Shown here: positions 1 to 7,583 of the stretch, in pieces
Numbering within the stretch: position 1 is the stretch's first letter
How the letters are laid out: each line of letters starts with the position of its first letter
Assembly: GCA_023421955.1 (NCBI GenBank)
Contig: JAEZSE010000018.1
Coordinates: forward strand, 7,337 to 71,336
DNA from: Bacillota bacterium
GTDB lineage: Bacteria; Bacillota; Clostridia; Christensenellales; UMGS416
Length of the DNA: 64,000 nucleotides
Direction: 5' to 3'
Translations under genes and position numbers: made by a program
The notes under the pieces: generated by a model
Databases searched by the model: none
What the model saw: only the letters and a program-made list of their open reading frames with translations
What the model was told of the DNA's origin: nothing

Positions 1-2
1 AA

Positions 3-689
3 ACCTGCAAAATCGATGTAGTGACGCCCGCCCACATCGAGGTCACAAACCTCGTCTTGTCCAATACATACCCCAAGCCCAACGAATCCGTTACCGCCAA
101 GGTTACCGTGAAAAACAGCGGTGATCTGGCCGGCAGCTATACTGTGGTCCTGAATGTGAACGGCGCAGACGAGCAACAGCAATCCGTTACCGTAGAACCA
201 GGGAGTACGCTGGATGTGTCATTCTCGCTGACCAAATCAAAAGCGGGCAGTTACACGATCAAGTCCGGCGACAGCACCAAATCAATGCGTGTAGTCGTGA
301 TCACCAGGCCGAAGAACGGCACGTTCCTGATCTCAAGCGTAAAAGCCACCAACACGAACAGCAGACTTGGGTATATGCAGCTGTATAACAACTACAAGGA
401 TAAGGACGTCATGTTTGTGCTGGCGAGGAGGGATAACCCAAAGGTTGCTGTACTGGCGGTATATGTGCGCGCTGGGCAGAACGTTATGCGCTTCTACGTA
501 AAGAACACAAGCGATTACATTGGCTACTATACCTGCGGCGGAAGTTTCGACTCTTCCTCCAGGCGATTCTTGTACAGCGCAGAGTATTATAAATATCCAG
601 ACAGCGTGGATTTTGACTATTACTGGTACACCTTCTATATGCCAAACAAGGGATACACCAAAATAGATGCAACCCAATTCCCGAAATAG
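3..689 (+). CDS. CARDB-type repeat surface protein, 5' end cut by window edge
   Basis: The frame is open back to the first bases, so this is the C-terminal part of a longer gene. The visible part has an Ig-like beta-sandwich repeat of the CARDB type (NTYPKPNESVTAKVTVKNSG, then a GSYTI stretch) followed by a region rich in Tyr and Ser. It is clearly paralogous to the C-terminal half of the next gene: both share YPKP, the RVVVITRP segment, LLTVYVRAG/AVYVRAG and a GGSYDS/GGSFDS motif. The missing N terminus probably holds a membrane anchor as in the paralogue. The likely role is an extracytoplasmic adhesion or scaffold protein; no enzyme motif is visible. Family assignment rests on repeat architecture only. 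Confidence 0.75.
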   Translation, partial: TCKIDVVTPAHIEVTNLVLSNTYPKPNESVTAKVTVKNSGDLAGSYTVVLNVNGADEQQQSVTVEPGSTLDVSFSLTKSKAGSYTIKSGDSTKSMRVVVITRPKNGTFLISSVKATNTNSRLGYMQLYNNYKDKDVMFVLARRDNPKVAVLAVYVRAGQNVMRFYVKNTSDYIGYYTCGGSFDSSSRRFLYSAEYYKYPDSVDFDYYWYTFYMPNKGYTKIDATQFPK

Positions 690-699
690 GTATGATGTC

Positions 700-730
700 A
701 ATGGCACTGCGCTGACCGCGTAGTGCCATT
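700..730 (+). other. Hairpin between the two CARDB paralogues
   Basis: A perfect 9-base inverted repeat, AATGGCACT at 700-708 and AGTGCCATT at 722-730, lies just after the first gene's stop. There is no T-run, so it may slow polymerase or protect the upstream mRNA end rather than terminate fully. The next gene's Shine-Dalgarno follows at about 748-754. Confidence 0.5.
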
Positions 731-762
731 GCTCTAACTTCTGATCAAGGAGAGCAGGATTG

Positions 763-2109
763 ATGGTAACAAATTCACCAAAACAAAAGGGATTCTTTGC
801 AAAGAACTGGGGCTGGCTGCTGGCAGTGGGTCTGGTGCTTGGCTTGCTGATTCTGGCTGGATTGGGCACCGGCGCCTATTTTCTGCTGAGGAGCAATGTT
901 CAAGCCAATACCATTGCCATCTCGATGGATAAACCGGAACTGGGAAAGCCGTTTTCCGCAAAGGTTGAACTGGAAAACAAGGGGATCCTCAGTGCAAAAG
1001 ACTATCATGCCGTGTTGCTGGTGGACGGTGAGGAAATCGACACGGAAGACCTGACGCTGGAATCCAAGGATCCCCAGTCGGTCACCTTTGACATTAAGGG
1101 GCTTCCTGCCGGCAAACATAAGGCCAGCATTGGCGGTGTTGATAAGGAGTTTACTGTTTATCGCCCCGCCGAGCTGAAGCTGACAGGATTCACGCTGAGC
1201 GCAGAGAAGCTTATGGTTGGCGAATCGGTGAAGGTCACAGCGACGATAAAGAATATGGGTGAGCTCCCCGGGGAGTACAGCGGAGAACTGACGCTGGACG
1301 GCGGTAAACTGGAAGTGCTGAAGACCACCGTGGAGGCCGGCCAGGAGCAGGTGCTGGAAGCGGAGTTCACGATGGAGGAACGCGGCAATCACACCTTTGC
1401 GCTTGAAGGAGAAAACAAGGCTGTGACTGTGATCGCCCCGGCCAATGTGGAGGTGACGGGCCTCAAACTCTCCAAGACTTATCCGAAACCAAAGGAAGCC
1501 ATTACCGCCACAGTGACCGTGGAAAATGATGGAGACATGCCGGGCAAATACAAGGTGGTACTAAACATAAACGGCAAAGCCGCCCAGGAGAAGGAAGTCA
1601 CCGTGGAAGCCAACAGCACGCAGAGTGTGGTATTCAGGGTATCGCAGGCAAAAGCCGGCAGATACACCGTTGCCGTGGGGGGCTTCTCAGAATCCATGCG
1701 TGTGGTTGTCATCACAAGGCCGGCAAACGGCGCGCTCCTAGTGAAAAAGGTGAACAGCGGTTATGGACGCTTGACGTTGAAGAACGGCTACAGTGACAGC
1801 GATGCGATCTTCATCCTGGCAAGCACATCCAGCCCCAAAGTGCCTCTGCTCACTGTTTATGTGCGCGCAGGAGCCACGACACCCAAGATCAAGGTTAAGG
1901 ACGGAACCTACTTGGTATATTACTCCATCGGCGGCAGCTATGACTCGGCATCCAAGAAGTTTATTTCAGAACCGAAGTATGGCCGTTTTGAGGATTCAAT
2001 CAAGTTCACAACCACGCGAACAACCTATTCGGTGTGGACGGTATCAATCGGTGTATCCGGTGGCAACGCTGGCTCGATCGGGCTTGGAGAAGATGATTTC
2101 CCACAATGA
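763..2109 (+). CDS. Membrane-anchored CARDB-repeat protein
   Basis: A 448-residue protein with a short Lys-rich cytoplasmic N terminus, one membrane segment (about residues 14-40, rich in Leu and Gly) and an extracytoplasmic region of three Ig-like CARDB repeats (roughly 45-130, 135-220 and 225-310). Each repeat carries the pattern VxxGExVxVxATIxNxG. A unique C-terminal region of about 130 residues matches the C terminus of the upstream partial gene. TTG at 760 is possible, but ATG at 763 has AAGGAGAG at the best spacing. CARDB domains are known from cell-surface adhesion and peptidase-associated modules; binding to a surface ligand is inference. Transcription probably ends at the hairpin at 2147. 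Confidence 0.8.
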   Translation: MVTNSPKQKGFFAKNWGWLLAVGLVLGLLILAGLGTGAYFLLRSNVQANTIAISMDKPELGKPFSAKVELENKGILSAKDYHAVLLVDGEEIDTEDLTLESKDPQSVTFDIKGLPAGKHKASIGGVDKEFTVYRPAELKLTGFTLSAEKLMVGESVKVTATIKNMGELPGEYSGELTLDGGKLEVLKTTVEAGQEQVLEAEFTMEERGNHTFALEGENKAVTVIAPANVEVTGLKLSKTYPKPKEAITATVTVENDGDMPGKYKVVLNINGKAAQEKEVTVEANSTQSVVFRVSQAKAGRYTVAVGGFSESMRVVVITRPANGALLVKKVNSGYGRLTLKNGYSDSDAIFILASTSSPKVPLLTVYVRAGATTPKIKVKDGTYLVYYSIGGSYDSASKKFISEPKYGRFEDSIKFTTTRTTYSVWTVSIGVSGGNAGSIGLGEDDFPQ

Positions 2110-2146
2110 GATATCAACATCGATGACCTGAACAAAATGGAGTCAA

Positions 2147-2187
2147 CAAGCCTTCCGCTTCAAGGGCAACGGAAGGCTTGTTTTATT
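2147..2187 (+). terminator. Rho-independent terminator after CARDB gene pair
   Basis: Perfect 11-base stem, CAAGCCTTCCG at 2147-2157 and its complement at 2170-2180, with a 12-base loop and followed by TTTTATT. Confidence 0.85.
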
Positions 2188-2398
2188 CGCCGTGAATACA
2201 TGAGATATGTAACATTACCGCAATAATTCTATAGGTTCTTTGTGCTAAAGGCACAATTTATACAAAGTTATTTCTGTTATTCTTATAAAGGCAATTTCCA
2301 GAATAGTGTAATATAATTGATTGCGGTTATGGATATTGTTGTGCCAATGACAATTCATAATGGTTGATTTATGAAATAAACAGCAAAGGCAGTTACTC

Positions 2399-3889
2399 AT
2401 GAAAGAATTTTTCACCAAGAAAAGAATCATCCTGGGCTCCATCGTGGTTGTTGTGCTTCTGTTGATTGGCGGTGGCGTTTGGGCCGTCACAACCTGGCAT
2501 AACATCACCAACGATCAGATGGGGCTTTTCGACCAAACCCCCTCCCCAACCGAAGATACGATTACTGACGAACCAACGGAGGATCCGACCAACGACCTCA
2601 CAGAGGAACCGACGGAGGAACTCACCGAGGAGCCAACAGAGGAACCCACAGAGGAACCGACACCAACACCTACGCTCAGCCCCTACGACGAGCTGGCAAG
2701 CCAGGCTGACAGCTCCATCATGAAAGATACTCTCAATGTGCTGCTGATTGGCGTGGATTATTCCACGGAGCGTGTAGGCAACACCAAGCAATACGTAAAC
2801 AAGGACTTTAACTCTGACGTGATGCTGGTGCTGGCCATAAACTTTAAGCAGAAAAAGGTGGATATGATCTCCCTGCCGAGAGACAGTTATGCAAAAATCG
2901 CCAACTTGACCGGTGTGTACAAAATGAACTTCGCGCTCGAAGCCGGCGGTGGCATGAATAACAAAGGGTTTATGAACGTGTGCAAGAGCGCCCAGGTGAT
3001 GCTCGGCAACATCCCTGTGAACTACTACATCGCAGTGACTATGCCGGTGGTAAAAGAACTCACCGACGCAATCGGCGGTGTGGATTATGATATGGACATC
3101 GACTTTTCCATTCAAGGCCGGCATTATAAAAAGGGAAAGCAGCACATGAACGGGCAGGGTGTGCTGGACTATTGTCGCATCCGCAAGGGTGACATCAAAT
3201 CCTCAGAAGCTGGTGACCTGCACCGTGTGGACCGTCAGAAAAGGATGTTGCTGACCGTTTTTAAAAAACTGCAAAATGAATCAACAATACTTGATGTGCC
3301 CAAGATGCTGCTGTCAATGCAGGGTAAGGTGTTCACCAACATGAACTTTGAACAGCTTGCCGCCCTTGCCGTGTTCGGCAAGGATCTGGATCAGAAAAAG
3401 ATCACGCTGCGCACGATGCCCGGCTCCTATAACTATGGCATTTTCAACCGTAACTATGTGATCATCGACCAGGCAAAGCGCGTGAAGCTGATCAAGGATG
3501 TCTACGGCGTGACCGTGAAGCAGCAAAGCAAGTACTCAGCCGCCAATGCAAGGATGTATTGGGCATGGCTGCAAGGCGAGGCGTGGATCGAGGAAATCAA
3601 GAGCATCATGACCGCAGATGCGAAACTGACGGCCGATAAGAAAAAGCTGAACAATCAAACCTATATTGACCGCACAAATGCGGCAATGGCAACGCTGCAA
3701 TCCAAGCTGAAGAAATACACCTCCAAAGCCAAGGGATCAGGCGGTGTCAAGATGTCAGAGACGGAAGACCTGGAGGCGGCGCTGAAGAACTTCTATGACA
3801 ACGCCTACATGATGTGTTACAAAGCCGGTATCCGGGCTGACTGGGATGTGGCCGTCTACACCAGGGGCGAGCCGCGCATGAAGGAATAG
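2399..3889 (+). CDS. LytR-CpsA-Psr (LCP) family cell-wall polymer transferase
   Basis: A 496-residue protein with one N-terminal membrane segment (residues 9-31), an acidic Pro/Thr/Glu linker (about 47-95) made of repeated TEEP units, and an extracytoplasmic LCP domain (about 110-380). The domain shows LLIGVD, a SLPRDS block with the substrate-phosphate-binding Arg, and RVDRQKRML near its end. LCP proteins transfer undecaprenyl-linked glycopolymers such as wall teichoic acid or capsule to peptidoglycan. After the LCP core there is an extra region of about 100 residues, rich in Lys and helical, ending in an EPRMKE tail that resembles the EPRINK tail of the LCP protein at 18289-19773. The 289-base gap before it holds the preceding terminator and AT-rich promoter-like sequence but no other gene. 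Confidence 0.9.
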   Translation: MKEFFTKKRIILGSIVVVVLLLIGGGVWAVTTWHNITNDQMGLFDQTPSPTEDTITDEPTEDPTNDLTEEPTEELTEEPTEEPTEEPTPTPTLSPYDELASQADSSIMKDTLNVLLIGVDYSTERVGNTKQYVNKDFNSDVMLVLAINFKQKKVDMISLPRDSYAKIANLTGVYKMNFALEAGGGMNNKGFMNVCKSAQVMLGNIPVNYYIAVTMPVVKELTDAIGGVDYDMDIDFSIQGRHYKKGKQHMNGQGVLDYCRIRKGDIKSSEAGDLHRVDRQKRMLLTVFKKLQNESTILDVPKMLLSMQGKVFTNMNFEQLAALAVFGKDLDQKKITLRTMPGSYNYGIFNRNYVIIDQAKRVKLIKDVYGVTVKQQSKYSAANARMYWAWLQGEAWIEEIKSIMTADAKLTADKKKLNNQTYIDRTNAAMATLQSKLKKYTSKAKGSGGVKMSETEDLEAALKNFYDNAYMMCYKAGIRADWDVAVYTRGEPRMKE

Positions 3890-3932
3890 TCGGAGAAATT
3901 TCAGGATTCAACGAATACATAGCACTCAACAG

Positions 3933-3963
3933 CCCCCATGGACTCGCGCCGTGGGGGTTCTTC
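3933..3963 (+). terminator. Probable terminator after LCP gene
   Basis: Stem CCCCCATG at 3933-3940 with CGTGGGGG at 3950-3957 (one G-T pair), followed by TTCTTC. The weak T-run lowers confidence. Confidence 0.6.
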
Positions 3964-4130
3964 ATATGCCGATGTGGTCATGTCATCAACTTGCTGCTGA
4001 TTATGGTTCAATCCTTGTGATCTTTGGCTCAAGCCACATTTACCACAAAAAGATCTAAGCCCTCAGAAAGATATGTCATCCCCGCATTGCACCGTCCAGC
4101 GCAAGGCATACTATTGTCGGTGATGGTAAT

Positions 4131-4808
4131 ATGATTGAGCTTGCGGATGTCTACAAGACCTATAACATGGGCGGAGAAAAAATCAACGCACTGGACGGTG
4201 TGAACCTACGGATTGACAAAGGGGAGTTTGTGGCGATCATCGGGCCTTCGGGAAGCGGGAAATCCACACTGATGAACGTAATCGGATGCCTGGACAGCCC
4301 GTCTACAGGGCGCTACCTGCTGGGCGGCAGAGAGGTCTCCAGCTTGAGCGGAGACGCCCTGGCTGACGTGCGCAGTCGGGAACTGGGTTTTGTGTTTCAG
4401 GGTTTCAACCTGCTGCACAAACTGGACGCGCTGCACAATGTGGAATTGCCGCTGGTCTACCAAAACGTGAGTTGGGAGGAGCGAAGGGATCGGGCTACGG
4501 CAGCACTCACACGAATGGGCTTGGCTTCACGGCTGCATCACAAGCCCAGCCAGCTTTCCGGCGGGCAGCAGCAGCGGGTTGCCATCGCCCGGGCGCTGGT
4601 CACCGAACCCTCCCTCATCCTGGCTGATGAACCCACAGGCAATCTGGACAGCCACACCGGCATGGAAGTGCTTTGCCTTTTGAAAGCGCTGCATCGGCAG
4701 GGCAACACCGTGGTGTTGATCACCCATGACCGCAGCGTGGCCGACGCCGCGTGCCGCCGTGTGACCATACAGGACGGCAGGATCGTGGGGGACGAGAAGG
4801 TTTCTTAG
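4131..4808 (+). CDS. ABC transporter ATPase of the LolD/MacB/SalX type, no permease nearby
   Basis: A 225-residue single ATPase domain with Walker A GPSGSGKST (about 39-47), Q-loop VFQGFNLL, signature LSGGQQQR, Walker B LILADEPTGNLD and H-loop THD. The sequence type (INALDGV, then MNVIGCLD and a DEPTGNLDS end) is that of ATPases pairing with FtsX/MacB-like permeases for lipoprotein or antimicrobial peptide export, or for mechanotransmission. No permease gene lies beside it: the next gene is on the other strand past a strong terminator. It must work with a partner encoded elsewhere, or the partner has been lost. Confidence 0.9.
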   Translation: MIELADVYKTYNMGGEKINALDGVNLRIDKGEFVAIIGPSGSGKSTLMNVIGCLDSPSTGRYLLGGREVSSLSGDALADVRSRELGFVFQGFNLLHKLDALHNVELPLVYQNVSWEERRDRATAALTRMGLASRLHHKPSQLSGGQQQRVAIARALVTEPSLILADEPTGNLDSHTGMEVLCLLKALHRQGNTVVLITHDRSVADAACRRVTIQDGRIVGDEKVS

Positions 4809-4843
4809 CCCATCAGCAAAGGCATACCGAACAATTGTTGAAA

Positions 4844-4873
4844 GGGGGCGCCAGCCAGGCGCCCCCTCTTTCT
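4844..4873. terminator. Bidirectional terminator between ABC ATPase and AraC genes
   Basis: Perfect 9-base stem GGGGGCGCC (4844-4852) and GGCGCCCCC (4858-4866) with loop AGCCA, followed by TCTTTCTTA on the plus strand. It serves two convergent genes. Confidence 0.85.
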
Positions 4874-5739
4874 TACTTGATTGACACATTGATCTCAACC
4901 AAACCCGTGCTGATGTCATGCACCTCATAATCCGGCGTGCCAGCCAGCTCCAGACCTGATCCGGGAAGCCATACACCGTCGATGTAATCATAGGGGGACA
5001 TACCAATATCCTCGCCGTTCAATGTGTTTGCCTTGGGGTCATGGACGAAGACAGCATATTTGGCACGCGGGATTTCCTTTTTGGCCATGCCATCAAGAGG
5101 CACCCCTGAAGACTCCACACAGAACCAGTAAGTATAGGCAATGTCATCGTCATCCTTGCTCAAATCCTCCGGGAGGTAATCGTAGGCAGCATAAAAAAGA
5201 TGGGGGTTCACACGACCTGGGATGCCTTGGGCCATCTCGATAAACGCCTTTTGCGTTTTGGCGATCAAGCCTTGGCGTAGGTTGTCACCCTGTGTCATGC
5301 GCCGGGAAATGCCGGTTAAAGATTTGGGATCCTTTAAAACAATACTTGGGGTCATAATTGGTTCTCCTTCTTTCCTCATACGGATGATGTTGATTTTCTC
5401 GAAGAGACATGGTTGTGCGCCGCACTTACGAAACTCAGAGGGCGGCTGCCCCCAGGCAGCCCGAAATGCCCGCGTGAATGCTTCGTGGGATTCAAAGCCA
5501 TAAGCCAGGGCGATCGTGAGGATATCGTCGCGCGCCGTCATCAGATCGACCATCGCCTGGCTCAACCGCCTTCTTCGCAGGTAGCCCGCTGCGGAACACC
5601 CGGCCACCACTGTAAACACACGGTGGAATTGAGCAACAGAGTATCCGGCCCGAGATGCAATCTGCTCCAGCGTAATGTCGCCTTTCAAGTTGGCTTCCAT
5701 AAATTCAATTGCTTTCTGGAGGTTATCATAGGTTCCCAT
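4873..5739 (-). CDS. AraC-family regulator with C-terminal GyrI-like ligand domain
   Basis: A 288-residue protein with two helix-turn-helix motifs (about 1-110: LEQIASRAGYSVAQFHRVF, then ILTIALAYGFESHEAFTRAF and the typical PSEFR end). A C-terminal domain of the GyrI/effector-binding type (about 130-288) runs from SLTGISRRM to the strand ending IDGVWLPGSG. Such fusions, like Rob or MarA-type activators with a small-molecule pocket, respond to hydrophobic or cationic compounds. An upstream ATG at 5808 would add 23 residues, but the ATG at 5739 has AGAGAGGGA at proper spacing. The target is not evident; the next gene in the divergent direction is the esterase at 5908. Confidence 0.88.
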   Translation of the reverse strand: MGTYDNLQKAIEFMEANLKGDITLEQIASRAGYSVAQFHRVFTVVAGCSAAGYLRRRRLSQAMVDLMTARDDILTIALAYGFESHEAFTRAFRAAWGQPPSEFRKCGAQPCLFEKINIIRMRKEGEPIMTPSIVLKDPKSLTGISRRMTQGDNLRQGLIAKTQKAFIEMAQGIPGRVNPHLFYAAYDYLPEDLSKDDDDIAYTYWFCVESSGVPLDGMAKKEIPRAKYAVFVHDPKANTLNGEDIGMSPYDYIDGVWLPGSGLELAGTPDYEVHDISTGLVEINVSIK

Positions 5740-5907
5740 GGCGCATTCCCTCTCTTCGGCCATATCATACCGCATGGGGAAGCTTGCCCGCTTGATTTTT
5801 TTCATCATCTTCTATACAGCAGCTGCAAAGACCCAGGGCAAGAGCCATTGTATTCATCGCTGCCCCGGCATATACTGGTAGCAGCATGAGCATTGGTGGA
5901 TAAAGCA

Positions 5908-6678
5908 ATGAAACGACCGACGATCAGCCCCATTGATAACCCGCTTGCCCGTGAATTCCTGCTGGAAGGCGACCGGCGTGGCATACTGCTAATCCATGGC
6001 TTCACCGCCACACCCTCGCAAATGCGCCCGCTGGGCGAGGCGTTGCATCGGGAGGGCTACACGGTGCTGGGCGTGCTGCTGCCAGGGCACGGCACCACAG
6101 TGGAAGACATGGAGAGGCAAAACTGGTCTGTCTGGCTGAAAGCCTGCCGCGACAGCTTCAACACATTGGCCAAGCGTTGTAACGAGATCTCCGTGGCCGG
6201 CCTTTCCATGGGCGGCATCCTGGCGCTGATCCTGGCCAGCGAGTTGCCGGTAAAGGCTGCCGTCTCCATTGCAGCACCCTTGCGCCTGCAAAACATCCTG
6301 GCAAAGTACTCCTGGCTGCTTGGCGTGTTTGTGCGCTATCAGGGCTGGCCGGAGGATCCGGAAAAAGATACAAAAGAGCGGGAAAACGCTTATCACATTG
6401 GGTACCCCGTCACACCTGTGCGCAAGGTGCCAGATCTGCTTCGGCTGGCACACATGGCCGAACGGGGTCTGCCCGCCATTCGTTGCCCACTGCTGGTTGT
6501 GCAGCCAAGAAAAGATGACACCGTGCGGCTGGATAGCCCCGATCTGATCCTGAAAGGGGCGGTCAATTCACCATATAGAAAGATGTTATGGCTGGAAAAC
6601 TCCCGGCATGTGTGCACCGTGGAGCCGGAGTTTGATCTATTGTTTGGCGAAATCAGCGAGTTCTTGCGGGATTCATGA
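5908..6678 (+). CDS. Alpha/beta hydrolase, carboxylesterase-like
   Basis: A 256-residue alpha/beta hydrolase fold. Visible elements are the oxyanion strand ILLIHGFTATP, the LLPGHGTT loop, the nucleophile elbow GLSMGG, an acid in the QPRKDDTVR loop and a catalytic His in ENSRHVCT. Length and motifs match Est30/YvaK-type carboxylesterases, which cleave short acyl or ester substrates in the cytoplasm (no signal peptide). The frame is open from TTG 5893 and GTG 5896. ATG 5908 is preferred because GGTGGA lies about 7 bases before it. A monoacylglycerol-lipase-like role cannot be excluded. Confidence 0.85.
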   Translation: MKRPTISPIDNPLAREFLLEGDRRGILLIHGFTATPSQMRPLGEALHREGYTVLGVLLPGHGTTVEDMERQNWSVWLKACRDSFNTLAKRCNEISVAGLSMGGILALILASELPVKAAVSIAAPLRLQNILAKYSWLLGVFVRYQGWPEDPEKDTKERENAYHIGYPVTPVRKVPDLLRLAHMAERGLPAIRCPLLVVQPRKDDTVRLDSPDLILKGAVNSPYRKMLWLENSRHVCTVEPEFDLLFGEISEFLRDS

Positions 6679-6679
6679 G

Positions 6680-6710
6680 AAGATGGGAGCCCTTCACCCC
6701 ATCTTCTCTT
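6680..6710. terminator. Bidirectional terminator between convergent genes
   Basis: AAGATGGG (6680-6687) pairs with CCCATCTT (6698-6705), followed by CTCTT. It sits over the last codons of the minus-strand gene that ends at 6694. Confidence 0.65.
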
Positions 6711-7452
6711 TCAGCTTCCGCACTTGTTCCAGGATCTTCGGGATGCTTTCTTCCATCATATCACGATAGAAACCCTCATACTCATAGGTCAGCGCTTCGA
6801 TGGATTTACTGGCAATATCGCCGGCATATTTCTTCAGAAGGTCAAAGCTCTTTTCATAGGCGTGAAAGGAATGGGCCGTGTGTGTATAGGTGCCCACGGC
6901 CACGCCCAGATCATTCGCAATCTTGCACTGCAAAGAAATGAATGCGAAGGCGTTCATAAAAGCAGCTTGCACAGCATCATTGCTGCGCATCATCACCATC
7001 ATATGAAGCGCCCCATCGCGGATCATGAACTGCATTGACTGCAGGCAAGCCGGGTGTTCGTTGTTGCTGTCAACCTCAAAATCCCGGATGTTCATCACGG
7101 CCCGGCGGGAAAAGGGATTGCGCCTGAGCTCATCATAAAGGAAGGGCAATTGCCGTGCAAAGCGGTCATGGTAGGTGTATTCCCAGCAGCTGCCCTCACC
7201 GATCTTAAAGTCCAAGATGCCATCGAGGATCTCCATTTTGTATTGCTGCAATTCATAATGGCCACCGCAAAATAACCGGCTGACCATGGGCTCAGCGGCA
7301 GCCTGCTCCACAAAGAAGGTCATACCGGTTTCCTTCATTGTGGTGTTATAATCCGGGCATGGCAGCACATCGCCTTGCTCTTCCAGGATCGTCAGGGCTT
7401 GGTGGTATGCCTCCGGTAGTGTTTTGCCACGGGCATAAAAATGCTGGTGCAT
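6694..7452 (-). CDS. Thymidylate-synthase-fold protein (non-canonical)
   Basis: A 252-residue protein. Its C-terminal two thirds align by eye with thymidylate synthase: nucleophile block HPACLQSMQF (canonical PPCHxxxQF; here the residue after Cys is Leu, not His), RSNDAVQAAFMN (canonical RSxDxxLGxPFN, keeping the key Asn), and SFHAYE (canonical HxY). The N-terminal region of about 90 residues is not typical. The family methylates or hydroxymethylates the pyrimidine C5 of dUMP or dCMP using methylene-folate. The usual TS partner dihydrofolate reductase is absent, so ordinary ThyA or a nucleotide hydroxymethylase are both possible. The start at 7452 has GGAGGG; a longer frame to 7533 would overlap the neighbouring gene's terminator. 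Confidence 0.7.
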   Translation of the reverse strand: MHQHFYARGKTLPEAYHQALTILEEQGDVLPCPDYNTTMKETGMTFFVEQAAAEPMVSRLFCGGHYELQQYKMEILDGILDFKIGEGSCWEYTYHDRFARQLPFLYDELRRNPFSRRAVMNIRDFEVDSNNEHPACLQSMQFMIRDGALHMMVMMRSNDAVQAAFMNAFAFISLQCKIANDLGVAVGTYTHTAHSFHAYEKSFDLLKKYAGDIASKSIEALTYEYEGFYRDMMEESIPKILEQVRKLKEKMG

Positions 7453-7534
7453 GGTCAATTTCCCTCCCCTGTGCAATCTGTGGTATGGGCTCATTCTATC
7501 AGAATTTCGGTGAACATCCAATGTTCGGAACACA

Positions 7535-7576
7535 AAAAACGCCCCTCATCAGGAAGAATCCCAATGAGGGGCGTTT
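7535..7576 (-). terminator. Terminator of the L,D-transpeptidase gene
   Basis: Perfect 13-base stem (AAACGCCCCTCAT at 7537-7549 with its complement at 7564-7576). Read on the minus strand it ends in a T-run. Confidence 0.9.
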
Positions 7577-7583
7577 GCTCTTG

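Noticed and set aside
2545..2680. Tandem repeats read as CRISPR or satellite
   Set aside because: They encode the TEEP linker of an LCP protein in frame; similar low-complexity linkers explain the repeats at 8760-8930 and 50400-50510.
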